DNA from: Flavobacterium ustbae
GTDB lineage: Bacteria > Bacteroidota > Bacteroidia > Flavobacteriales > Flavobacteriaceae
DNA length: 64,000 bases
Assembly (NCBI RefSeq): GCF_003946915.1
Contig: NZ_RPOC01000016.1
Location: 40,880 to 104,879, forward strand
Direction of reading: 5' to 3'
In this document: piece after piece, positions 24,852-35,400 of the stretch
Numbering within the stretch: the stretch's first letter is position 1
How the letters are laid out: the number at the start of each line of letters is the position of its first letter
The notes under the pieces: model-generated
Told to the model about the DNA's origin: nothing
Seen by the model: the letters and a program-made list of their open reading frames with translations, nothing else
Databases searched by the model: none
Translations under genes and position numbers: made by a program

Positions 24852-25885
24852 CCTACAAACTTTTTTAGCTGAATTTCTAAATCAACAACGTAGGTCTGCT
24901 TATCATCGTTAATATTCAATTTATAGTCTTTTCCATAAATTAAATTCAAACGTTCAATCGTATTTTTTAAACCAATTTTGGTAGAAATCACATCATTTTT
25001 CTTCGGAATCGAATTGGCAACATGCAATTTCAACAAACCGTTTTCAACTGTAATCGTAATTTTTACATAACAATTTTCAATAGCGCAAGTTCCATGTTTA
25101 AAAGCATTTTCAATAAATGCAATTAATAGCATCGGCGATATTTTATACGTATATTCGATATCGACTTTGCTTTCAAAAGTAATATCACAGCGATAGCCAA
25201 CACGCTCTTTTTCCAATTGTACATAACTGTTTATAAACTCCAATTCGTCTTCTAAAGAAACACATTGTTTGCTGTTACTTTCTAATTGATAACGCATTAG
25301 CTGCGAAACTTTCATAATCAAATCGGGCGTTCTGTCTGGAAACTGAAGGCTGATTCCGTAAAGTGTATTAAAAGTATTAAATAAAAAATGCGGATTTAAT
25401 TGTCCTTTCAATGAATTTAACTGCATTTGATTGAACAATAAAGCCGCATCGGTTTGCTTTCTGTGAATACGATAAAACTTAAAAACAATAATCGGACTCA
25501 GAATACAGACCAAAGTCCCTAAAACGCTCGCCAATTGGTATGCATAACTTCTCTGATGTGAGTTTTGATATAAATGACATTTATTAAACATGTCCATCAT
25601 GGTAATTTCATACAAAACCACAGAAAAGACAAAAACTCCAAAAAGCGTCAGAATAATATAAGTGAAAGGTTTGTTTGCTTTGAATAAAATTGGGAGCAAA
25701 AAAAAGCGGTTAAACTGGGCGTGCATGTATAAAATGCAGTAGAAAAAAATACCCATTAAAATAGAAGTGAATGAACTAATGAGCATCCAGTCATTTTTTA
25801 AGGTATAAATTGTAAAGGAGAAAAAGATAACTGCAACTTCTTGCCACCACTTGTTATCCAATATGTTATCGATTTTTTTGTTCAT
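24848..25885 (-). CDS. LytS-type sensor histidine kinase
   Basis: 345 codons. Four hydrophobic segments in the first 140 residues anchor it in the inner membrane without an obvious large sensor domain. The His_kinase (PF06580-type) region follows with H166 in GQLNPHFLFNTFNTLYG and an N-box IENAFKHG in a HATPase domain. It phosphorylates the LytTR regulator encoded 4 bases into its end. Divergent from a TolC-RND-adaptor operon across 174 bases, so it may sense envelope stress or a pump substrate; this is inference. Confidence 0.94.
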   Translation of the reverse strand: MNKKIDNILDNKWWQEVAVIFFSFTIYTLKNDWMLISSFTSILMGIFFYCILYMHAQFNRFFLLPILFKANKPFTYIILTLFGVFVFSVVLYEITMMDMFNKCHLYQNSHQRSYAYQLASVLGTLVCILSPIIVFKFYRIHRKQTDAALLFNQMQLNSLKGQLNPHFLFNTFNTLYGISLQFPDRTPDLIMKVSQLMRYQLESNSKQCVSLEDELEFINSYVQLEKERVGYRCDITFESKVDIEYTYKISPMLLIAFIENAFKHGTCAIENCYVKITITVENGLLKLHVANSIPKKNDVISTKIGLKNTIERLNLIYGKDYKLNINDDKQTYVVDLEIQLKKFVG

Positions 25886-25942
25886 TCTTAATTGTGAAAT
25901 AGTTTACAAAGTACGAACAAATATTTAATAATTTTTTCCATT

Positions 25943-25967
25943 AAATGACAAATTCAATTCGTCATTT
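25943..25967. promoter_or_regulatory. 25-bp palindrome in kinase-efflux divergent spacer
   Basis: AAATGAC and GTCATTT flank AAATTCAATTC, giving a nearly perfect palindrome over 25 bp. It lies 48 bases upstream of the -7 box TAAATTTG (26016-26023) of the efflux operon. It is a candidate operator, possibly but not necessarily for the adjacent response regulator. Confidence 0.55.
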
Positions 25968-26059
25968 ACTAGTGCAGTACATCACTTAACCTGACTTTTA
26001 TCAGTATAAGAGAAATAAATTTGTTTCATCAAAAACATTTTATTTCACACCTTGAGTTT

Positions 26060-27445
26060 ATGTATTTCAAAAAAATTACCTATTTATTTTTATTGATTTT
26101 TGCCTCAATCGGTTATGCTCAAACCCTATCTTTAAAAGAAGCTGTAAAGATAGGTCTTGAAAACTACGGTTCTATCCGAGCAAAAAGCAATTACACCAAT
26201 GCATCAAAAGAGACTCTAAAACAATCCCGTCGTGATTATCTGCCCAACCTTAACTTATCGGCGCAACAGGATTACGGAACTGTAAACGGACAAAACGGAC
26301 CGCTTTACGGATTTGGAGGTTTAGGAGTAGCTTCGTCAGGTTTACCTCTTCCTGATCAAAACTGGAATTCGGCGTTTGGAGCGCTGTATTTAGTCAACAT
26401 GAATTGGGATTTTTTCACTTTTGGAAAAGCGAAAGAGAAAATAAATCTTTCTAAAATTGATGTTCAGGCTAAAGAAAAAGATTTACAGCAGGAAAAATTT
26501 CAACAGGAAATTAAAATTTCGGCTGCTTATTTAAATCTTTTGGCAAGTCAGCGATTATTGATTTCACAGCAAAAAAATCTTTCCCGCGCAGAAGTTTTCA
26601 AAAAAACAGCAGCTGCAAGAGTTAAAAACGGCTTATTGGCTGGAGTAGATTCGACTTTAGCAACAGCCGAAGTTTCTAAAGCGAAAATTGCTTTAAACCT
26701 AGCTAAGAATTTCGTTAAAGAACAAAACAACAAATTAGTCGATTTAATGGGCGTTGCGCCGCAGGATTTTGTGACGGATACTTTATTTGTTACTCAGATT
26801 CCGAAAGATCTAATTAAAAGGGAAACTGCTACAGATAGTCTTCACCCTCTGTTACAATTGTACAAAACCAGAATCGATTACAGCAATCAGCAGGTGAAAC
26901 TGTACAAACGATTCTATTATCCAACCATGAGTGCTTTTGGAGTTTTGCAGACCAGAGCTTCAGGATTTGATTCTTCTTATGCTTCTGATCAAACTGCCTT
27001 TACAAGAAATTACTGGGACGGTGTAAATCCAGATCGCACTAACTATTTAATTGGGGTTGGAATTACGTGGAATTTAACCACGCCTTTCCGTTCGAGCAAA
27101 CAAGTGAGCGCTCAGAAATTTGTTTCGCAGGCGATTCAGGAAGAATACAATCAGGCAGATCGTGAATTGAAATCGCAGTTGAATTTTGCTGAAGATAAAA
27201 TCCGAATTACGCTTGAAAACTACGCCGAAGCGCCAATTCAGGTTGATGCTGCTCGTAGAGCGTACATTCAGAAATCGACTTTATACAAAAACGGCTTAAC
27301 CGATTTGACCGATTTAACGCAGACGATGTATGTTTTAAACCGTGCCGAAATTGATCGTGATATTGTCAATAATAATGTCTGGCAGTCGTACTTATTGAAA
27401 GTCGCTGCAACAGGGAATTTTGACTTATTTATAAATGAATTTTAA
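26060..27445 (+). CDS. TolC-family outer-membrane efflux channel
   Basis: 461 codons from ATG 26060, which starts a clean signal peptide (YFKKITYLFLLIFASIGYAQ). An upstream TTG at 26021 overlaps the -7 box TAAATTTG and is rejected. Two OEP repeats with long amphipathic helices are seen (LKEAVKIGLENYGSIRAKSN; IQVDAARRAYIQKSTLYKNG, LTDLTQTMYVLNRAEID). It provides the outer-membrane duct for the pump encoded 12 bases downstream. Gene order channel-pump-adaptor differs from the more common adaptor-pump-channel. Confidence 0.92.
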   Translation: MYFKKITYLFLLIFASIGYAQTLSLKEAVKIGLENYGSIRAKSNYTNASKETLKQSRRDYLPNLNLSAQQDYGTVNGQNGPLYGFGGLGVASSGLPLPDQNWNSAFGALYLVNMNWDFFTFGKAKEKINLSKIDVQAKEKDLQQEKFQQEIKISAAYLNLLASQRLLISQQKNLSRAEVFKKTAAARVKNGLLAGVDSTLATAEVSKAKIALNLAKNFVKEQNNKLVDLMGVAPQDFVTDTLFVTQIPKDLIKRETATDSLHPLLQLYKTRIDYSNQQVKLYKRFYYPTMSAFGVLQTRASGFDSSYASDQTAFTRNYWDGVNPDRTNYLIGVGITWNLTTPFRSSKQVSAQKFVSQAIQEEYNQADRELKSQLNFAEDKIRITLENYAEAPIQVDAARRAYIQKSTLYKNGLTDLTDLTQTMYVLNRAEIDRDIVNNNVWQSYLLKVAATGNFDLFINEF

Positions 27446-27457
27446 TTATAAATCCTA

Positions 27458-30400
27458 ATGAATTTAATACGTTTTGCACTCCGCAAACCCATATCGATCT
27501 TAGTATTGGTTGCGGGTCTATTTTTCTTCGGAATCGGTGCCATCAAAGACATTAAGGTAGATATTTTACCGAAAATGAATTTGCCGGTTATCTACATCGC
27601 GCATCCGTTTGGAGGTTACACGCCAGACCAGATGGAAGCTTATTTTGCCAAAAACTACGTGAACGTTTTACCTTTTTCGAATGGTATCAAATCGGTAGAA
27701 ACCAAAAATATTCAGGGGTTAATGATTATGAAATTGACCTATTATGAAGGAACCAATATGGCGCAGGCAGCGGCCGAATTGAGTGCGCTTTCAAACAGGA
27801 TTCAGGCGGCTTTTCCTCCGGGAACACAGCCACCGTTTATCATTCGTTTTGATGCTTCTTCTCTGCCGATTGGTCAATTGGTTTTGAGTTCTAAAGTAAG
27901 ATCCAACAACGAATTACAGGATTTAGCCAACGTTTATGTTCGTGCTTCGTTTACTTCAATTCCAGGTTTATTATCTCCAGCTCCCTTCGGCGGAAGCCCA
28001 AGAACTATTGAGGTTAACGTAGATCCGGATTTATTGCGTTCGCATAATATGACGCCAGACCAGATTGTAGAAGCGATTCGTTTGAACAACCAAACGGCGC
28101 CGTCTGGAAACGTGCGTATGGGTGACAAAAACTATATTACGCCAACCAACAATACGATTAGAGAAATTGCAGATTTTGAGCAGATTCCGTTATTCAAAGG
28201 CGGTGTTCAAAACTTAAAACTGGGCGATGTAGCTCAGGTAAAAGACGGTGCCGATATTACGGCGGGTTATGCTTTGGTAAACGGAAAACGTTCGGTTTAT
28301 ATTAGTATTGCAAAAGCGGGAGACGCTTCGACTTGGGATGTGGTTCAGAAATTGAAAAAAGAATTGCCTAAAATTCAGAGTACACTTCCTGAAGATGTAA
28401 ACATTACATACGAATTTGACCAGTCGGTTTATGTAATCAACTCGGTAAAAAGTTTGATTACAGAAGGAATTATCGGTGCGGTTCTTACGGGATTAATGGT
28501 TTTATTATTCTTGGGAGATAGACGTGCAGCGTTAATCGTAATTATGACGATTCCGATTTCGGTAATTTCTGGTGTTTTATTCCTGAAATTATTCGGACAG
28601 ACGATCAATTTAATGTCATTATCAGGTTTGGCATTGGCGATTGGTATTTTGGTGGATGAAAGTACCGTTACGATCGAAAATATTCACCAACATCTCGATA
28701 TGGGAAAACCCAAGGCGCTCGCCATCTGGGACGCCTGTCAGGAAATCGCGTTGCCTAAATTATTGATCTTACTTTGTATACTGGCGGTATTTGCTCCGGC
28801 ATTTACCATGGTCGGAATTCCGGGAGCATTGTTCTTGCCTTTGGCTTTAGCAATTGGATTCTCAATGGTGATTTCGTTTTTACTTTCTCAGACTTTTGTT
28901 CCTGTAATGGCGAACTGGATGATGAAAGCACACACGAAACACGAACATGAACCAAATATTACCGACGATGAAGCAGAGTTTAACGCCTGCGGATTAACTC
29001 CAGAATCTGAACAGGATTTAATTGCTCAGAAAAAGGAAATGGTCGAAAGAGAAGATTTTAATGACGACGGAAAAGTGAGTGGTTTCGAGAAATTCAGAAA
29101 CCGATTTATGCGCACTTTAGACCGATTGTTTGTTCATAAAAAAATAACGAGTATTAGCTATTTACTTATAGCGACGGTTTTAGCCATTGTATTTCTAGGA
29201 TTTATCGGAAAAGATGTTTTTCCGAGAACCAATTCGAGCCAATTCCAATTAAGAATGCGCGCCGTTGATGGAACACGTTTGGAAAGAACCGAAGAACAAG
29301 CCAGAGTTGTTTTGAAAGAATTAGAAAAAATGGTAGGCAAAGAGCATATCGGAATTACTTCTGTTTATGTGGGTCAGCATCCTTCTCTATTCTCGATTAA
29401 CCCGATTTATTTGTTCATGGCGGGTTCTCACGAAGCTGTTTTTCAGGTAAGTTTAAAAGACTATCATGAAGATATGGATGACTTTAAAGACGAGTTTAGA
29501 GCGCGTTTGAAAAAAGTTTTACCTGATACCAAACTTTCGTTTGAACCAATCGAATTGACAGACAAAGTATTGAGCCAGGGTTCTCCTACTCCAATCGAAA
29601 TTCGAGTAGCTGGAAAAGACAAGAAACGAAACGAATTATATGCGACTCAAATTGTCGATAAATTAAAAGCGATTTCGTATTTCAGAGACGTTCAGATTGG
29701 ACAGCCAATTCATTATCCAGCTATGAATATTGATATTGACAGAACCCGTGCAGCTGAATTAGGCGTTGATATGAATGACATTTCGCGTTCGTTGGTAGCT
29801 TCGACCTCATCTTCTCGTTATACTGAGAAAAACAACTGGGTTGACGAAAGAGCAGGATTATCATACGCGGTACAAGTTCAGGTTCCATTGAATAAAATGA
29901 AAAGCAAAACCGATATTGGAGAAATTCCGGTATTAAAAAACTCGCTTCGTCCTGTATTAAGTGACGTTGCCAAAATCACACCGGGCTTTGTAAGCGGTGA
30001 AAACGACAATTTAGGAGCCATGCCATACATTACCGTTACGGCCAACATCTACCAAACCGATTTAGGTACGGCATCAAAAGATGTGTCGTCAACAATTAGT
30101 TCTTTGGGCGATTTACCTCGTGGTTTGTTTATTACGCCAATTGGACTAAGTACTGTATTGACCGAAACATTAAGCAGTTTACAAACAGGATTATTGGTTG
30201 CCGTTTTTGTAATCTTCTTAATGTTGGCTGCTAATTTCCAATCGTTCAAAGTTTCATTAGTAATCTTAACGACCGTTCCTGCCGTAGTTTTAGGATCGTT
30301 ATTAATGTTGACGATTACAGGTTCTACGCTGAATTTACAATCGTATATGGGAATCATTATGTCAGTCGGAGTTTCTATTGCCAATGCCGTCCTTTTGGTC

Positions 30401-30745
30401 ACGAATGCCGAGCAATTGCGCAAAATAAACGGAAATGCCCTAGAATCGGCTCGTGAAGCTGCTGCATTGCGTCTTCGTCCGATTATCATGACTTCGGTTG
30501 CGATGATTGCGGGTATGTTGCCAATGGCGATCGGACACGGCGAAGGAGGCGATCAGGTTTCTCCGTTAGGAAGAGCAGTAATCGGCGGATTATTATTTTC
30601 TACATTTGCCGTATTATTAATCCTTCCGCAGATCTTTGCGTGGGCACAAGAAAAAACATCGACACAATCTGTTTCTCTAGATCCTGAAGATCCAGAAAGC
30701 ATCCATTTTATCTCATCAATAAGCAAGTCGAAAGTTGGAAAGTAA
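27458..30745 (+). CDS. RND efflux pump with EF-hand-like loop
   Basis: 1095 codons with the 12-helix RND layout: helix 1 at about 10-28, periplasmic loop, helices 2-6 at about 330-500, helix 7 near 570, second loop, and helices 8-12 near the end. The proton-relay pair in helix 4 reads D400-E401 (GILVDES) instead of the AcrB Asp-Asp. Between helices 6 and 7 a cytoplasmic insertion carries a His-rich HTKHEHEP and a canonical EF-hand loop DFNDDGKVSGFE at 533-544. It exports an unknown compound together with the TolC channel upstream and the adaptor downstream. Confidence 0.93.
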   Translation: MNLIRFALRKPISILVLVAGLFFFGIGAIKDIKVDILPKMNLPVIYIAHPFGGYTPDQMEAYFAKNYVNVLPFSNGIKSVETKNIQGLMIMKLTYYEGTNMAQAAAELSALSNRIQAAFPPGTQPPFIIRFDASSLPIGQLVLSSKVRSNNELQDLANVYVRASFTSIPGLLSPAPFGGSPRTIEVNVDPDLLRSHNMTPDQIVEAIRLNNQTAPSGNVRMGDKNYITPTNNTIREIADFEQIPLFKGGVQNLKLGDVAQVKDGADITAGYALVNGKRSVYISIAKAGDASTWDVVQKLKKELPKIQSTLPEDVNITYEFDQSVYVINSVKSLITEGIIGAVLTGLMVLLFLGDRRAALIVIMTIPISVISGVLFLKLFGQTINLMSLSGLALAIGILVDESTVTIENIHQHLDMGKPKALAIWDACQEIALPKLLILLCILAVFAPAFTMVGIPGALFLPLALAIGFSMVISFLLSQTFVPVMANWMMKAHTKHEHEPNITDDEAEFNACGLTPESEQDLIAQKKEMVEREDFNDDGKVSGFEKFRNRFMRTLDRLFVHKKITSISYLLIATVLAIVFLGFIGKDVFPRTNSSQFQLRMRAVDGTRLERTEEQARVVLKELEKMVGKEHIGITSVYVGQHPSLFSINPIYLFMAGSHEAVFQVSLKDYHEDMDDFKDEFRARLKKVLPDTKLSFEPIELTDKVLSQGSPTPIEIRVAGKDKKRNELYATQIVDKLKAISYFRDVQIGQPIHYPAMNIDIDRTRAAELGVDMNDISRSLVASTSSSRYTEKNNWVDERAGLSYAVQVQVPLNKMKSKTDIGEIPVLKNSLRPVLSDVAKITPGFVSGENDNLGAMPYITVTANIYQTDLGTASKDVSSTISSLGDLPRGLFITPIGLSTVLTETLSSLQTGLLVAVFVIFLMLAANFQSFKVSLVILTTVPAVVLGSLLMLTITGSTLNLQSYMGIIMSVGVSIANAVLLVTNAEQLRKINGNALESAREAAALRLRPIIMTSVAMIAGMLPMAIGHGEGGDQVSPLGRAVIGGLLFSTFAVLLILPQIFAWAQEKTSTQSVSLDPEDPESIHFISSISKSKVGK

Positions 30746-30746
30746 C

Positions 30747-30933
30747 CTGTTGAGTATATTTTTTAAACACATAGAAACATAGATTTGAGTTTTGAGTAAA
30801 AAAGGTAAAAGAAAAAACTAGTTTTAACACATAGTCTAACTATGTGCATTGAAACAAGTGAAACGCCTTATATACACAAAGAAAAGCTATCCCGATAGCT
30901 ATCGGGACTATGTGTTAAAAATTACACGCAACA
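30747..30933. repeat. Efflux-operon intercistronic element, copy A (187 bp)
   Basis: It begins one base after the pump stop codon with CTGTTGAGTATATTTTTTAA and ends with the inverted counterpart ACACGCAACAG. A conserved core at 30816-30870 holds the hairpin CACATAG...CTATGTG and AAACAAGTGAAACGCCTT. It includes the palindrome CCCGATAGCTATCGGG (30891-30906). A homologous copy lies at 45335-45513 in the other efflux operon. Confidence 0.88.
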
Positions 30934-30966
30934 GATTAAAACATATTCATTATATAAAACCAAAAA

Positions 30967-32055
30967 ATGAAAAGTAACATTATAAAATCATCTGCATTAT
31001 TATTTACAGCATTAGTTGTATTAAGCGGCTGTGAAAAGAAAAAAGAAGAAACCGCAAAACCAGTCATCGAACCTAAAGTAGAAACGTTTCTTTTAGCCAA
31101 AGAAAAACTGACTACAGAATTGCGTTTACCGGCAGAATTAACCGGTTTCCAACAAGTGGATCTGTATGCCAAAGTGAGCAGTTACGTAAAAACCTTAAAA
31201 GTTGATATTGGTTCTAAAGTTAAAAAAGGACAGCTTTTAATTGTTTTGGAAGCACCAGAAATCAGTTCGCAATTGGCTGCTGCCGAATCGAGATTAAAAT
31301 CGATGGAAGCGATTTACGCAACCAGCAAAAGCACTTACAACCGTTTGTACGAAACAAGCAAGGTGGAAGGAACGATTTCTAAAAACGATTTAGAAATGGC
31401 AAGCGGTAAAAAGAATTCTGATTACGCACAATACCAAGCCGCAATTGCAGCACACAAAGAAATCTCGATTATGAGAGGTTACTTAGAAATTCGTGCGCCA
31501 TTTGACGGCGTTGTAGCAGCAAGAAATGTCAATTTAGGAACATTTGTTGGGCCAGCAGGAAAAGGTTCTGATTTGCCTTTATTAACGATTCAGGAGCAGA
31601 GTAAATTACGTTTGGCAGTTTCTGTACCAGAATTGTACACAGGATATCTGCATCCGGGCGACGAAATGAGTTTTAACGTAAAATCGTTACCTGATACTTT
31701 CACCGCAAAAATTACCAGAATGTCTGGCGCTTTAGATTTAAAACTGCGTTCTGAAAGAGTCGAAATGGACGTTCACAACACCAAAGGAAATTTACTTCCT
31801 GGAATGGTTGCCGAAGTTTTGTTACCGCTTAACGCGAAAGACAGCACGTACGTAATCCCGAAAACGGCTTTAGTAAGTTCTGCAGAAGGGCTGTATGTGG
31901 TAAAAGTAGTCAACCACAAAGCAACCAGAATTGACGTTAAAAAAGGAAGAGAAATCGACGATAAAATCGAAATATTTGGCGATTTAACTCCAAATGATAA
32001 ATTGGTAAAAATTGCCAGCGAAGAAACTAAAGAAGGAGATATCATAAACGAATAA
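30967..32055 (+). CDS. RND periplasmic adaptor lipoprotein
   Basis: 362 codons. Lipoprotein signal ending at C22 (ALVVLSGC), then the membrane-fusion-protein layout: barrel-sandwich halves VDLYAKVSSYVKTLKVDIG and LEIRAPFDGVVAARNVNLG around a coiled-coil hairpin (about 95-150), then beta-barrel and membrane-proximal domains. It links the RND pump to the TolC channel encoded upstream. Separated from the pump gene by 221 bases occupied by the intercistronic element, so the last gene may be expressed at a different level. Confidence 0.92.
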   Translation: MKSNIIKSSALLFTALVVLSGCEKKKEETAKPVIEPKVETFLLAKEKLTTELRLPAELTGFQQVDLYAKVSSYVKTLKVDIGSKVKKGQLLIVLEAPEISSQLAAAESRLKSMEAIYATSKSTYNRLYETSKVEGTISKNDLEMASGKKNSDYAQYQAAIAAHKEISIMRGYLEIRAPFDGVVAARNVNLGTFVGPAGKGSDLPLLTIQEQSKLRLAVSVPELYTGYLHPGDEMSFNVKSLPDTFTAKITRMSGALDLKLRSERVEMDVHNTKGNLLPGMVAEVLLPLNAKDSTYVIPKTALVSSAEGLYVVKVVNHKATRIDVKKGREIDDKIEIFGDLTPNDKLVKIASEETKEGDIINE

Positions 32056-32200
32056 TACCGATTATGTATTCAATACAGTCTAATAAAAATTAGACTGTTT
32101 TCATACTATATCGGCATTAATAACCTGCGTTTAGTCTTCTTTTTAGTAGATTACCAATTACTGTACGCATTCTTCGGAGTGCAAATCTAAAATTTGCCTT

Positions 32201-32240
32201 AGGACAGTTCCTCTTTTTTGGAGGGACTGTCCTTTTTTTT
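32201..32240 (+). terminator. Intrinsic terminator of first efflux operon
   Basis: AGGACAGTTCCTC (32201-32213) pairs with GAGGGACTGTCCT (32220-32232) and is followed by TTTTTTT. The remaining spacer 32241-32414 shows only AT-rich sequence up to the promoter of the next gene. Confidence 0.88.
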
Positions 32241-32414
32241 ATTTCTTTTTGAAAGAAAAGATTACGATAGTCTCATAAAAAACATTACATATATAACGCA
32301 AAATTTTTAGCACCCAAGATAACCACATTATAGGTCTATTTTAAACACAATAGAACCTCTTTTAATACTTAAGTAAATAAAAATTCTACAAAATAGTTTA
32401 TAAGAAAAAATAAA

Positions 32415-32422
32415 TATATTTG
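32415..32422 (+). promoter_or_regulatory. -7 box of the STAND-nuclease gene
   Basis: TATATTTG matches TAnnTTTG and lies 31 bases before the ATG at 32453. It overlaps a TTG at 32420 that would otherwise extend the frame by 11 codons. A clear -33 TTG is not seen. Confidence 0.65.
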
Positions 32423-32452
32423 GTTAGAAGAAATACAATAACATTTTTTTTT

Positions 32453-35400
32453 ATGAAAAGTTTTACAGAGGAGGAAATTCGAAGTTTAATAATAATTCCA
32501 TTTCTTAAGGATATTGGACTTTCATACAATGATCTAAAACTAGAGACCTCATTTTCAATTCAACTTGGCAGAGGTGTTTATGATATCAAAAATGAACAAA
32601 AAAAGACTTTCGGTGGGAGGCTCGACATTCTATGTAAAGTAGACAATAAAAATCTCTTTATTATTGAATTAAAAGCTGAGAATGTCTCTATTAATAAAAC
32701 TAAAGACAGTCAACAAGGTTTAAGCTACGCAAGGCTTATGCAACCAATGCCACCATATGTAATTGTAACTAACGGAAAAGAAACATATCTATTTGATACA
32801 ATTTACGGAAATGAAGTTGATAAAAATCACATAATAAAAAACGGCTATTTTGTAAGTACTGAAGAAGATATTTTTTTTCGATTTAATGCACTAAAAAATT
32901 TCATCGGATATTCGTATAAGAATTTATCAATATTTTGCCAAATGATTAGTAAAGAGCATATTTTGAAATTCAGTAATGTTGAAGAAAAAGAAAAAAATGA
33001 AATACTAAATAAAAAATATATACCATCCTTATATGTAGAAAGAGATGGTCTTCACGATAATTTTAATTTATTCTTAGAACAAAATGAATTAAATGTATTT
33101 GCAATAGTAGGAGCATCTGGATGCGGAAAGACAAATTCAATATTACATCTATTTAATAAACTAAATGACCATCCAGCTTTATTTTATTCAGGAACTTTAT
33201 TAGGAAATTCATTTTTTGACGATTTAAAATTTGATTTTAATTTAGAGTTTTCACCGCAAGAAACTGAAATTTCAATTATAAAAAAAATTAGTTCCATAGC
33301 CGAGCAACACAACAAGCAATTTATACTTTTTATCGATGCAATAGATGAATGGATTGCTACGGATAAATCAATTCAATTAGATAAAATAATTAAAATTACA
33401 TCACGATATAATATAAAATTATGCATTTCATGTAAAGATTTATTATGGAATTCGCTACTAAAAAATAAAGATACTCCAACCAATTTAGTAGAGCATTTAC
33501 ATACTACATTCTTAATTGAAGATTTTACCGAAAATGAATTTAAAGAAGCACTTTTAGCATATTCAAACATTTTGGATATTCCTATTACTTTAAAAAAATT
33601 TTCACGAGATATGTATAACCCATTTTCTTTAAGAATTGCATTTGAGGTCTCACACTCAGATAAAACTATAGCGCTAAGTGAAAATTCCGTTAATTCTATT
33701 TCGTTATATCTAAAACAAAAATTAATAAAGACTACAAATAATCAATTATGCAAAAGATACTTATATTCAATTGCTCAAATTTTATTGTCAAACAATAAAA
33801 TTCATGAAGAAGAACTTAAAATTAGAGAATATCTTCGTTTAAGTATAAATGAAGAGATCCCAATAGACTTGTTTTCTAATAGTCTTTTATATCGAAATAA
33901 TATTAATAATATAACTTATATTGGCTTTTATTTTTCTAAGATTCGTGATTATATAATTTCCAATGAAATTCTTTTGTTAAACAATGTCCAAAAGAAACAA
34001 AGAACTAAAAGGATAATAAAATCATTGGATTCTTTTATAGGAGAAAATGCAATTAATTTTTATATTGGAAATTGTGATTCAGAATATTTAATAGATTGCA
34101 TTAAAGCAATAATTAAATTTGACAAGAAAAAAAATACAAACATTTCAATAAAGCTAATTGCTCAGCAAAATGAAAATTTCTTTGCAAAAATTGAAAATAA
34201 TCAAATAAAGTTAATTTTTACTTTAATAAAGGAACTTATTAAAAATGATCAAACAGATTACTTAAATCATGAAGAAATCAATATTACACTTTTAAAAATT
34301 TTAAAATTCTCAAATATTGAATTAGAATTAATTGAGTTGCTTTATTTAATAAATGAGTATTCATCTAATTATAATGTCTACGAAATTTGCAAACTACTTG
34401 AAAAATATAAAAGTAAAAAAGGTACAGATAAACTTATTGATTTAGTTCAAAATCGAAAAATAAAAACACAAATAAGGCGATTTGTCCTTGATACTCTAGA
34501 TAAAAAAATGATAAGTGAGAGGAAAATTATTTTTTCATCTATATTAAATGAATACGTAGAAGATAAACGCGGACCACTTTTTTATGTACAATATTGGTTT
34601 CATTATATTGAAGATATCCAACTTCGAGATGATATAATTCATGAATTTGATAAAAAACCTGATAGCACTTTGGTTAGAATACTTAATTATTCAAAAATTG
34701 AGAATACAGGAGAATTGTTGTTTTCAAGATTTTTAAATAATAATTATTCAGATGATACTAAATTTTGGTTATGCAGAGCAATATGTTCATTAGATTACAG
34801 GCTAGCTATTCCAAAATTTATTGAAATAATTGAAGAAGACCATAATAGCGAATTAGCCGGACATTTATTTATTGGATTAGGAAAAATGCAAGCTAAAGAG
34901 CTTAAACCTACATTGTATAAAATAATTGAATGTTTGCCTGAAACTTATAAAAATGAAACATGGTTAACTCACGCTTCTATAGGAATAATGGATGATGAGG
35001 ATTATATTAAATTATTAGAAATAGGAAGTAAATCTTATAACACACCAACTATTTTTTTCATTGCTTCAACACTATCAAACAAGAAAAATATTTTATTTAA
35101 TAAATTCATTCTACAATGTGTTAACAATAAAAATTTTGATCAAAAAAAACGATATAAAATATTACATGAGTGGGCAACAAATTTAACCTGTGAAGAAAAT
35201 ATCAGCGGATACAAGAAAATAATAGAAAAAATTGATTCCACAAAAGTTTATTTATCTCAAAATGAACTCATGCTAATTTATTCCATTTTTAATGATAATA
35301 CAGAATTATCATCAATTGCATTGTCTATTTTATTAAATTTTGAAAATAATCTTAACTCATTAGAAAAAGCTTTTATTTCTCAATTACCTTTTTTTAAATA

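Noticed and set aside
30049..30489. 146-codon minus-strand frame inside the first RND pump gene
   Set aside because: It lies fully opposite a well-conserved pump domain and is a shadow of its codon pattern.
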